This document shows positions 47,531 through 58,300 of a stretch of DNA of 64,000 nt, in pieces. Within the stretch, counting starts at the first letter, position 1; every line of letters starts with the position of its first letter. The position numbers and the translations under genes were made by a program. Source of the DNA: Lotus japonicus (lineage: Eukaryota; Streptophyta; Magnoliopsida; Fabales; Fabaceae); the NCBI RefSeq assembly GCF_012489685.1, contig NC_080045.1:16224901-16288900 (forward strand), written 5' to 3'. The notes beneath the pieces were generated by a model. It was not told the DNA's origin, searched no databases, and saw only the letters and a program-made list of their open reading frames with translations.

Positions 47531-49431
47531 GGAATCCTCCTTTACAACAAGTTTAAAGGATTTCTCCTTAAACGATCTTTCTCAAGATCATTTAATCTAC
47601 AAATTGTATGTTCTAATAAGAGTGATGGTAGATATATTTAAGTTCATGAATAATAAAGTATTTTAGATGAGGTTTGACTCTCAGTATATACTTTATGTTC
47701 TGTTACATGAGAGAGTTACAAAGAGTTTGAGTCCTAAGAGAAAATACTCTCCATGTTGAAGCAAATGATATTGATGATCATCTCTAAATTATGAGCTCTG
47801 AGACTTCTTTTCACACTTAAGTGATTTGAGCATAGAAGCTAAATCAATGTGAGCACAAGCGCTACCTCTTCAAGTCTTCACTTCTTCCCTTTATACTTCT
47901 GAATCTTCTGTGAGTGAAAGATAGTCGTTGCAGCCCGTTGGAGCGTGTACTTCACAGAGCTTCTAGCTGTTGGATCAAACGATACCAAATGTACTTGCGT
48001 CACGCGTGGTACTATTTGATGGAGACCCTTTTGCCGTAAAGACGTAATCTTTCATCTAGCAGGTAGCACAGGTATGTGTTTCTATTCGTTGGTGTAGAGA
48101 TATGGAAATCTGATAGTGACACAACGGTACCCTTTTTCTTCATCATAGCGTTTGTGGCAGAGTTTGGGATTTCATCTTGAAACTTCTGCACAATGCTTTC
48201 TTGGCTTTATCTTCAACGGGAAGTGTACTCTTTTTGACTTTGTAGCTTGCTTTGATTGAGAGCTTGATTCTGCAGATGATCTTATGCTTCTGTCGTCTTC
48301 ATTCTGTTTCAGACGATCTTTCCTTCATCGTTCTTCAGTTCTTTAGACAATGATTCATGCTTCAGCCATTCTGCTTTCTTTCAAATAATTTGACTGTGAA
48401 GCTTGTTCTTCTTTCTGTTCTTCTGAAGCTGCAGACTTCATTTCATGATAGAAATTGATTGCTTCAGATTTTCTGCTTTCATCGTTCTTTTGATCTCTGC
48501 ATACGATGCTTCTTTGCTTCAGTCGTTTTTCTCTTTACATGATTTATCAGTTCAACACAACTTCATTTCTTGCTTTAGTTGGTCATTCAATAGTTGAGGC
48601 TTTCAGCTTTGACCATGTTCATCTTCTTCTTTAGAAATGGATTGTCTTGTGTTTCCTAAATCAGATTGATGTTGGTAGGCGTTGACAATAAGCTTTGTTC
48701 CATATATTCATTTCTTGGTAGAGAGAGAAAAATGAAACTTTTGATGTTGACATGGTTGTACTTGTTTCCTTGGTCAACATGCATTGTGGAGTATCACGTG
48801 ATTTCTCAGCACTTGACTTTCTCCTCAAGACTGTCAGAGATATTTACATTTGAACATGGCGCTCTTTTCTCTAAGCATTGCTTCCTTTGGTCAGCCTTGA
48901 GATAGACGATGTAGTAGACGTTGAGTGCCGTTTTCTCAGACGATTCGATAGCTTCACTTGATCTTTCATATGTGTAGTCCTGAAGCTTAATACTTTGGCT
49001 TTCTCCTTCTGAAAGACGATCTTGTTGATTTGACTTTTCTTGTCTCTTGATCTTCAACTTTGAGTAGACTAGCAGATTTAGCGTTTCCGTGCTAGTGTTG
49101 TTGCTTTGTAGCTCTGATCATTCTTGGTTTATCCATGGTGTGCGTTGAAGCTTTGATCATTCTTCTTCTTCTTCTGGTCACATTATTCAGTAGATACAAT
49201 GTTTCTTTGCTTGTATCGTTTGCCTTGATACTTTGACTCTTCCATGTAGAAGTTGTCTTCATGTCATTGTCTTGCATTGCTTCTTTAGACAATATAGCGT
49301 AAGGGGTATAAGTGTGACTTCCTGAAATGCAATTCACATGATATATTTAATCAATTTACGTATACTCTTGAAAATTGTTATCATTCAAAACATGATAGAC
49401 GATAAAATTAGCGTTTGAACTTAACAAGACA

Positions 49432-49664
49432 CACACCAACTCATACACGTGAAGAAGAAGAAGATGATGATGAAGAAGAACAAGACGAAGCAAAAGGAAA
49501 AAAAATATCAAGAGAAACTCATATTGAACATTCACCTCGATCATGCCTGCCATAGATATAAAGAGCAAATGAATGTAAAATTCAGCTTTATCTATTTGAC
49601 TTGGAAATACTCCTAGGTATGAAAAAAACATATGAAATTATAAGCACCTCAGGAAGGAGCATCT
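49432..49664. other. Short intergenic stretch without recognisable features
   Basis: It contains a GAAGAAGAAGATGATGATGAAGAAG simple-sequence tract, given here only as a GAA/GAT-rich run at about 49450-49485. Nothing else is recognised. Confidence 0.4.
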
Positions 49665-50190
49665 TAGGGATGGCAGAGAAGCCCGAACCCATGGGCACCT
49701 GACCCGACCCGACCCGATTTCTTGGGTGAAAACCCGAGTTAAATGGGTTCGGGTTCGGGTTCGGGTTTTACCCGATCACTTTCGGGTTCGGGTTTGGGTT
49801 TGGCCAAACCCGCACCCGAACCCTACCCGAACCCTACCCGAACCCGGATCTGTATAAGTGAAACCTAAGTATTCTGCTTGTGCAATACAATATATGCAGC
49901 ATCTTGCATATTAATTTAACAGTAACATGGCAATTACAATGTTACATTACATAATATAGCTCTCTTCACAGTCTTTTTCAGGTCGGGTTTCCGAGTTCAA
50001 CTGTTTGTTTGAGGTTGTGTGCGGGTGTGGGTACGGGTCGGGTGAACCCGAAACCCAATGGGTTCGGGTGTGGGTTTAAGTTCACCACCCATTTCGGGTT
50101 CGGGTGCGGGTGCGGGTGTGGGTTTTTGATTTCGGGTTTGGGTTTGGGTTTGGCAAAACCCGCACCCTACCCGACCCATTGCCATCCCTA
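49665..50190. mobile_element. hAT-type MITE, TSD GAGCATCT, filled with GGGTTC arrays
   Basis: The terminal inverted repeats are TAGGGATGGCA (49665-49675) and TGCCATCCCTA (50180-50190). Perfect 8-bp duplications GAGCATCT flank at 49657-49664 and 50191-50198, which points to hAT. The 526-bp interior is dominated by GGGTTCGGGTTCGGG and CCCGAACCC-type arrays arranged as inverted arms, able to fold back. No transposase. Confidence 0.9.
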
Positions 50191-50236
50191 GAGCATCTGA
50201 GCTAAAATATATCTACTATCATCTCAGAGAGAGTAA

Positions 50237-50517
50237 GGCCCCGTTTGGAAAAACAGCTTAATTAAGCGCTTATGGTTATAAGCGCTTATGACATAAGCGC
50301 TTATTCATAAGCTATTTTTAAAAATTTATTGAAATAAATTAAAAATAAGCTATATATAAGCATAAGCTGTTTTTCATAAGCTGTCCTGAGTAGCTTATGA
50401 AAATAAGCTGAAAATAGCTTATGGTAGGCCATAAGCTGTTTGCATAAGATCTCCCAAACACTGGCATAAGAGCTTATGCTGTCAGATAAGCTCAAATAAG
50501 CTCTTCCAAACTGGGCC
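50237..50517. mobile_element. Tourist-like (PIF/Harbinger) MITE, TSD TAA
   Basis: 281 bp with inverted ends GGCCCCGTTTGGAA and TTCCAAACTGGGCC. TAA lies at 50234-50236 and 50518-50520. The interior is rich in AAGCTTAT/ATAAGCTT-like words (CATAAGCTGTTTTTCATAAG), giving a stem-loop. Tourist-like elements typically start GGC(C/G)CCGTTTGG and duplicate TAA/TTA. Confidence 0.85.
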
Positions 50518-50539
50518 TAAATCAAAGTAGATTCCAACT

Positions 50540-51250
50540 TGTTCTATATTGAAGGAGCTTAGAGATACTGTTTTTTTTTTGAAACAAGAGAAACTGGTTA
50601 AAGAATACTCGATAAGCTTGAAAAGGCCCATTCAAAAATACTCGTTGAGTCTGGAGAGACTAATGAAAGAATACTCGTTGAACCTGGAGAGACTAGTGAA
50701 AGAATACTCGTTGAGTGTGAAAAATTTGTACAAAAATACTCGTTGAGCTGGAGAGACTTGTACAATAATACTATTAGGAGAAGTCATGGGAATACTCGAG
50801 TAAGAAGGATTCCTACTAATACTCGGTGAAAGAGGAGGACTGCTAATACTTGTTCATAGTGAAAATTTTGGTAATTGGGTCAGGGATTGGACGTAGACCA
50901 ATTTCGAATGAACCATGATAAATCTTTGTATGCTTAGCTCTTCTTCTCTCTATGCATTTCGTTTATACAATTCATCCGCTGCCATCAATCTAATAGGAAA
51001 TTCTAGAAGAAACTTTGATACAAAGATTCAACGTTTCAACCAACAAAAATTTTTTACATACATAATTCAACCTCATTTTTGTGTCCCGTTGAAATACTTC
51101 AACGACAACCTCAACCTGCAACCCAATACTCAACAAACTCAACCTGCAAAACAAACCTATATCCCATCACCCACTTCACAACCACATTTTCATGAAAACT
51201 ACAATCTTCTCATTTTGAACAAAGAAAAACGTCATAATTTTCAATACAAA
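50540..51250 (+). repeat. Fragment of the solo-LTR family, opposite orientation
   Basis: Repeats GAATACTCGTTGAG with TGGAGAGACTA (50600-50850) are the complement of the style in the solo LTR. They are followed by AGTGAAAATTTTGG, AGGGATTGGACGTAG, GAACCATGATAAA and TTCATCCGCTGCC, which parallel AGTGAAATCTTGG, AGGACTGGATGTAG, GAACCAAGATAAA on the minus strand of 25742-26032. It is thus a U5-side fragment of a related LTR in plus orientation. Ends are not defined. Confidence 0.5.
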
Positions 51251-51752
51251 AAGTAATAGGAACATAAATTCAATTTTGATTTGAGTTCTAAAAATCTTAT
51301 TGGACAAAAATCGCACCCTACCATGTTAAAGACTTGTTTTATTTGAAATAGAAAGAGTACAAGATGATATCATCAAAATATTCTAAAACCTAGGGAATGG
51401 ATTGAGAAAGTATGTTTAAAATTATTTTCAGTGATTAACGCATCAGCTTCCATTTAGATCAGTCTTGATGATATAGTCAAAATTGGCTTAAAGTTGGATG
51501 ATATTTTTCATTTAGGGATTTGATTGCAATGTTAGAAAAAAATACAATATATAATTGAGCAATTGAAAGTAAAGGGATGAAAATCACCCTACAAAACTAA
51601 AAGTAATGGGACTAAAATTGAGTAATTGAAAGTAAGATGACTAAAATCACCTCAAAGTAAAAGTAGAAAGACGAAAAATGCATCTAAGCTTATTTAGTTT
51701 TCTTTTATTTTGAATTTAAAAAACTTAAAATAAAAGAAGAAACAAAAGTGAT
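51251..51752. other. Non-coding AT-rich stretch
   Basis: I see no gene, terminal repeat or array here beyond short words such as AAAGTAA(A/T)GGGA repeated three times near 51570-51670. Confidence 0.4.
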
Positions 51753-52221
51753 TAAGGGTTCGTTTGGTACGTCGTATTAGGCATGATAGTACAATACATT
51801 AAGGACTTATCCAGTGGCGGAACTATGAACATAGGGGGGCTATGACCCCCTCAAAATTCTAGAAAATTTTCATAGTATACTTTATGCCTGGAGGGGTGGG
51901 TTCGAATCCCACTCTTAGTTTTTTCTATGATTATTTTTTTTACATTATTTTTCTCTTAGCTCTGCCTCTGGGCATCATCCACAATTTTGTTTCACATGAC
52001 TTTTTTTCAATGGAATATAAGCTTTGATATATGAATTAGTACATAGGAAATTCTACACAATTAAAATTTCTTACGCTACTTCCCTTTAATATTAATTTGG
52101 AATTTATATATTTTTATATTTCATATATTTTAACGTTAACTTATTTATATATTTTTATATTTCATATATTTTAACGTTAACTTTTAGAGTATTAATTATT
52201 AGTAGTTGCTTATAAAAAAAA

Positions 52222-52520
52222 TCATCTATATATATGTAAAGGAGACTTGAGGTTTTGCATGTATTAAATGCATTAAACCATAAAACTCCAATACATTTAT
52301 ATTAAATACATTAAAAAATAACAAAAAATATTAAATATATTAAAAACTGAAAAAATTTATTTAATAAAAAAACTATTCAACTACTTATATTAAATAACAA
52401 CATTCATAAACTTAAAATTGACTTGAACTTTGCATTTGACAAATATTAAAAATTAAAATTAATAATAAATAATATTTATTATTAAATAATTTAAATAAAA
52501 TACTTTTAAATCTATCTATC

Positions 52521-52584
<64 letters not shown>

Positions 52585-53190
52585 CACACTTGAGTTTTAG
52601 TATGAAATACATAAGCAAAACATAAGTGTTGCATTGTATTAAAAGAATCCAAACAAAACAAAAAAGTTGTAATAAATATATTAAACAATAATAAAATTAA
52701 AATTGAAAAAATTTATATTGTTAAAAACTATTCAACTACTTCATTAAATAACAACATTCATAAACTTAAAAATTACTTGAGTTTTGCATTTAACAAATAT
52801 TAAAAATTAAAATTAATAATAAAATAATACTTACTAATAAATAATTTAGATAAAATAGTTTTAAAATTAAAAAATATATTTATATGTAAAGGAGACTTGA
52901 GCTTTACATTAAATACTTTAAATCATAAAACTCTCATACCTTTGTATTAAAATACATTAAGAAATAATAAATTTTCTTTGTAATAATATGAAAAAATAAT
53001 AAAAACTGAAAAAAATTGTATTATCAAAAAATATTCAACTACATTAAATAACAAATAATACTTACATTAAATAACAACATTCAACAACTTAAAAAAACAT
53101 GAAATATCTTTAGTTTTTCATTTGACAAATATTAAAAATAAAAATTATTTGATAAAAAATAATATGGATAAAAAAATTTAAATTGAGAAA
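52222..53190 (+). repeat. Three diverged tandem copies of a ~300-360-bp unit
   Basis: Copies at about 52222-52510, 52511-52868 and 52869-53188. Each runs from ATATGTAAAGGAGACTTGAG (or CACTTGAG in the second) through AAATAACAACATTCA to TTTGACAAATATTAAAAAT. The second copy has gained the AT microsatellite. Confidence 0.65.
52524..52580. repeat. (TA)n microsatellite, about 28 units
   Basis: An uninterrupted run of alternating T and A. Confidence 0.95.
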
Positions 53191-54531
53191 CAAATGCCGC
53201 TAAAAGGTATTTAATATTAACTATAGCATGTTTATGCATTATTAAAAAAAATATTTTCTATCTATGATATATTAGTAAAAATTACTCGATAAAGCATAAT
53301 AGAGAAAAATAATAATGACTAAAGTTGAATAAATGTTTGTTGTGAGAGGTCTGTCCTATTCACTTAACGTGATCGGATAGGCTCAAGGGATTAGTATCAT
53401 GACTATTGGCTGTGAGAAAACATTCGCAAACCAAATAAGTTGAAAAAAATTAAATTCATAAGATAATATTTTAGGCTATTTTTTTATAAAAAGACTATTT
53501 AAGTTATCACTTATTGGTCTTGACATGTCAGAGTAAATGATTTTCCAGGTAAAAAATATAAAAAATGATATTAAAACTTATTTAATGACATTAAACATTT
53601 ATTACTTAACATTTCTTACGAAATTTAAATATTTCAAATTAAATTAATTATTTTTCATATTATTAAATAAATAAAAAACTTAATTGTTAAAATGATTTCT
53701 ATGCTAATAGTTAAATTTGAGTAATATTAATTATTTATACAAAAGAAATTATATTATTATTACAAGATAGATGTATATGAGAACAACCCTCTCTTGAAAA
53801 ATAGGGGCTAAATCAATACAAGAATGTCCCGTGCATCCTTGCCAATTCATTAAACATTTTGGTGCTTAAAACAACTTATGCTTGAGCCTCATTAAAACAT
53901 TCCTAGGAAAAACCCAGTGGGAAAAACCCTAGGGAAGGAAAAAGAGTACTCAAAACACAAGCAACAACCAAAATGTCAATAACAACAACAAATACATAAC
54001 CTCAGGCTGCCATAAAATACTTAACACATTTTTTTATTTATAATTAAAAAATATTTTAATTTTAATTTAGTTAAACTATAATAATTTTTATATAATGTTA
54101 AAATATATTGTAAGTAAACCCGTGCAACGCACGGGTATAATATCTAGTTATTAGTAGTTCTCACGACTCTCCACGACCCTGTTTATTAATTTTCAACCAC
54201 TCACCCCATGATTTTCGGTAAAGGAGCGGTTACTAATATCTTGTTATTGATTGAACAAAATTTACCAAGTCATGCTTAAGTGTGTGCCTCTCGTCGTGCA
54301 AAATAACGTTGCTGGTTTTATTTTGGCCCCCTCAATTTTTATTTTCTAGTTCCGCCACTGGACTTATCAATTATTTGGTACTAACATTATATTGTATAGG
54401 TTTATCCATCAATCCACTCTTATACATTAAAATGATGGATTATTTAATCCACCCTATAGATGATGGATAAGACATGATAAGAGTTTGATGTATAAGTTTC
54501 TGGAAAATATTTAATTAATTAACCTCCACCT

Positions 54532-55165
54532 GTCCACCACCACTACTCCTCCACCACCATTGCCACCATCGCTGCTGCCACCGCCGCCGCCACCATCACT
54601 ACTGCCACCACCACTGTCATCATCACCACTGCTCTCACCACCACCGCGCTCCACCATTGCCACCATCGTCATTGGCGTCATCCTTATTGCTATTACTACT
54701 ACCATCGCTGCCACCACCACCGCAGCTACCACCTGCCACCACCCTCCACCACCACCTCCGTCACTGCCAGCACCACCACCTTTGTCACCTCCACGCTCCA
54801 CCATTGACATCATCGTCGTTGTCGATATCCTTATGGCCACTACTGCCACCGCCACCACTCTCTACCACCATCACCGCCACCACCCTCCACCAGCATTGCC
54901 ACTATCCTCCATCACCACCACTACCATCATCAATATCACCTTCCAATACCACCACAATATTCTCCACCACTACCACCCTCCACTGTCATCGCCACCACCA
55001 CCACCTACCGTCACAACCCACCACCTCTGTACCATCACCTCTACTGCCACAACCACCCCCTCCACCGTCGCCACCACTCAACATCAGCACTGCCACCTCT
55101 ACAACTATCGCCACCGCACAATCCCACCCTCCATCACCTCCACCACCCTGCACCACTCATTAACA
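54532..55165. repeat. Long imperfect CCA/CCG trinucleotide tract
   Basis: About 630 bp of CCACCA, CCACCG, CCATCA and related triplets. It gives long open frames on both strands (Pro/Ser/Thr/His-rich one way, Gly/Val-rich the other), which I regard as composition effects and not genes. It lies in the right arm of the Harbinger-like element. Confidence 0.85.
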
Positions 55166-55372
55166 CCATCTTTATTTTGATATTGTCTACCATTGTTCAA
55201 TATTTCACAAGGCATAGGATTATGTTAACTTGAATGATATGATAAGTTATACAGTGTATGACCAAACGTTGTATAGTATTAAATTTTATCAGGTCTTATC
55301 ATATCAGACCTCATACAATCAGGTCTTATATTATCATGTCTTATATTATACAACATACAAAACAGACCCTAA

Positions 55373-58300
55373 AGAAATTTTAAGAATGACTAAACGGACC
55401 CTGGCTTTTGATGTCAGTGATATATTTTTTTCAAAAATGTTGTAAATCTTTTCGTCTAGTATTCTGGGAAAATTTTTAGTAGTAAAAAGGCAATCAATTG
55501 CCACTATATTATCTGTCTTTACTGACTGATTATTGAATCTTGAACATATTTAATATTACAATTATAAACAAAAGTAATTGTTCCTCACAATAGTAGATGA
55601 TATAATATAGATTTACATTGGGATTGCATCACTCAAACCCAAATGAAATCTATAAAAACATGTAGGGAAAATTGTGGTGTTTGTAATTAAGGAGAAAAAC
55701 AACAACTCAACCACTCCAAATAAATGGTACAAAAAATAGATATGAAAAGCAAAAAAGTCGCACAATGGTAGTTTTTTTTTAAGGAAGTGGTAGTTACATG
55801 TATACTAAAATAATCAATAGTTAGGGCATGGTTTTAGACTTTTAGGTAAGACTACAAACATTTCCCTAAATGCTTTTTTTTTGAACGTCATTTCTCTAAA
55901 TGCTAATCATTTGTCAAAGCTTATCAAAATGAAATCATCAATTGACTTAATATATATCAGGGTCTACCCGAAATCTTAACTCACAAGTCAAGTTGAGTGG
56001 AATTAGAGACTAATTTCAATTCTCACCTAATGATGGGTGAGCTTGACCTACCAATACGTGAAAATAATTGACGTTGCCTCAATTGAAGTTTTTTTTGGAA
56101 CCTCAATTTAAGTATTTAACCGTGCACGTATTTTGTCTTCTTCATTTGTTTATATATGATAAGCTAGAATCCAATCAATCACCCAAACGGTGTTAGTGAT
56201 TTTAGGAACCGATGAATGCTTCAGTGGTTGCTTTCGTGAATTTGGGCGGCTTTCACAAACTTTGCTCTTTTTTAGGTTCTCATCCTCTGCTGAGTGGTTT
56301 CTCCGTCATGGTGCTCCTTCTCGGTCACGGCAGAACACTCCGGGCTATCCTACTCCACGCATCGTGGACCCGTCGGTGATGGTACTTGTAAAGAGACCAT
56401 TGCCACCCATATTTGTAGGCACAGGGTTGGAAGATTTAATGTCGGGTCATCGTTGTCTCCACTTGTCCTTATTACAACACCTTCCACTATAAGTCGTTCG
56501 ATCTTCCATGTACTCAGATGATCGTGTGGTTAGGAGCACCTAGGTTTGTGTAGTCACGATCGTCGATGATGAGTCGCTATCACTCTGCACTATGGATCCC
56601 AGCGATCATGCACATGTTCCCCAAGTTTTGTAGGGTGAGGATTTAACATGACAAATGTATGCTCTTTTCTCGATTTTTGTTCCAGAAGTAGGGGTCTTTT
56701 AATTAGATGGAAAGTGTGTCTAGGGTGCGGGCTCAACCTTCTCCTCAAGTTCTTGGGCTTGTTTTGTCTAAGTGTTGGATCTCGGATCTAAGCGAGCTTG
56801 CTTATGATGCTATGTACATTGGACCTCGAGCCTGTTATGTCTCGGCCTCGGCCATATGCCTATGAGTCAACCTCAATCACATGGCTATGAGTCAACTGAC
56901 ATAATTTTTTCTTGGCGGCGACCATATGACTAAGATTCGATTTTCGGAGTTATGTCTTGGCCTCAACCATATGACTGAGTCGCCTGACATGGATATGAGT
57001 TTATGCCAAATTTACTTGCGGTTAAACTGCAAATAATAATTTTTTTTGCTATGGATATAATTAATTGTGTAAATTTCTAAATTTAAATAATGTAACTTTT
57101 GCTTTTCCGATGTAAAAAAAATAATGTGATTTTTCATGGTAATGTTTAATTGTGTGTTTACCACCAATTCAAACAAGTCATTCATGACATCATTCTAAAA
57201 AAATAATTTTTCTCATAAATATATTCAAACATAAAACACATTACTTTTTATTTTTTAAATAATCTTAAAAGAATTCTAAACAATTATATCTTTTTTTTTG
57301 AAAGACTAAACAATTATATCTCAAATTAATTATGACAAACAAATTCAGATGTGGAAGAATTATGAGGTGTATACAAGTTAGTAGTGTCTAAAAAAAGCAT
57401 CCTGGCCCGAGACTTGAGCAATCCAATTTTATTTTATCATACTATGTCGGGTCAAATTTCGGTTAAAGAAATGTGTAAAAATGGGTTCAAACGGGCTTTC
57501 ACGGTTGACTCGTATTATGTAAAAATATTATATCAATATCCTACCGAGCGAACTGCATCACAAGTAAGGGGAAAAGGGTCAAGCCCGTGTAGCGTAAAAT
57601 AGATGCAAACCTATCCTCTTATACGTGAAAGAGAGCCAACATTACGCTCCCCTTCTGCTGCACACAAGCATGAGAGCAACACAAACCCAAGCATCCTTCT
57701 CTTCTCCCATTCCCAAAAGCCTAGCCAAGAGTCACCCCCTTATCTTATATTCTACCTTTCACCACAACAACCCCACGACAAATAGAGTATTTTCCTCTTA
57801 TCTTCACCCTCGCCACACAACCCTAGCCATCTTATGTTATCTCCATCGCCGCAAACATCCGTCGTATGCTGCCACGATCCACCTTTGTCAAGTCGATGTC
57901 ACTCGGGTGGAGTGTATTTGCTGAAAATTGTTGTTGTTTCACGTAAAATCGTATTCAACTATTCATCACCCCTGAACTCTAAAGCATTGCGCTGCAAGTC
58001 TTTAGCTTTTTCTTGTTTCTCTTATCTATTTCTTTTTTTTTTCCCAAAATTTATGGATCATTCTAGAGCCCATGTGAAACCACACATCCCAACCCGCACC
58101 CGTAAGAAACCGAGACATTAATCGGACAATGGTGATCCAAATTTGTTTATAGTAAGTTTTTGGTCCATAAATCCGACCCAAAGTGGCAAATGCAGCCCCT
58201 AATACATTTGCAAAACATGCTCCACTTTTTTTTTCTGGTTGTTAATCAAAGTGTTCTCATAATTAATAGTTGTGAATTTATTCTCACGCTTCGTTATCAA

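Larger units (their letters stand above)
25737..49431 (-). mobile_element. Solo LTR (Sirevirus-like), TSD AGACA, split by a nested 21.3-kb insertion
   Basis: On the minus strand the LTR begins TGTTAAGTTCAAACGC at 49426 and ends ACTACA at 25742. AGACA flanks it at 25737-25741 and 49427-49431. Without the insert it would be about 2.39 kb (25742-26032 plus 47329-49426). It contains the LTR-start phrase near 49390 (ATGTTTTGAATGATAACAA on the minus strand), a minus-strand TATA-type box (plus-strand CCCTTTATA, 47887-47895) and a U5-like region of degenerate repeats (47330-47530). No internal region or second LTR remains, so it arose by LTR-LTR recombination. Confidence 0.75.
52222..54148 (+). mobile_element. 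Small non-autonomous Helitron inside the hAT element
   Basis: The 3' end has a perfect hairpin CCCGTGC-AAC-GCACGGG (54119-54135), then TATAATAT and CTAGT (54144-54148), followed by host T. The 5' end is placed at TCATCTATATATATG (52222), preceded by A. The 1.93 kb is very AT-rich and non-coding and contains three diverged tandem copies of a ~300-bp unit plus an AT microsatellite. The 3' end is firm; the 5' end is the best candidate. Confidence 0.7.
51812..54360. mobile_element. hAT-type element, TSD GACTTATC, carrying a nested Helitron
   Basis: Perfect 14-bp inverted ends CAGTGGCGGAACTA (51812) and TAGTTCCGCCACTG (54360) with 8-bp duplications GACTTATC at 51804-51811 and 54361-54368. Subtracting the Helitron leaves about 620 bp of element. 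Close to the left end, GGTTCGAATCC (about 51899-51909) matches a tRNA B box. A 37-bp tandem duplication containing TTTCATATATTTTAACGTTA lies near 52105-52183. No transposase. Confidence 0.92.
51756..55369. mobile_element. Harbinger/Tourist-like element, TSD TAA, carrying a nested hAT and a CCA-rich tract
   Basis: The left end is GGGTTCGTTTGGTACG at 51756 and the right end CATACAAAACAGACCC at 55369; the inverted repeat is imperfect. TAA flanks at 51753-51755 and 55370-55372. Without the hAT insertion the element would be about 1.06 kb. Its right arm repeats AGGTCTTAT/CATGTCTTAT words (55300-55350). No transposase frame remains. Confidence 0.6.

Noticed and set aside
49690..50175. Interstitial telomere
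   Set aside because: The units are GGGTTC and GGGTTT in mixed phase, not TTTAGGG, and the tract is bounded by hAT ends with an 8-bp TSD.
54511..55180. Proline-rich or glycine-rich protein genes on both strands
   Set aside because: Overlapping open frames in opposite strands arise from the CCA/CCG triplet bias; there is no domain, start context or splice structure.
57600..58121. Small protein genes in a C-rich stretch
   Set aside because: Three overlapping short frames, no homology recognised, no splice or start support.
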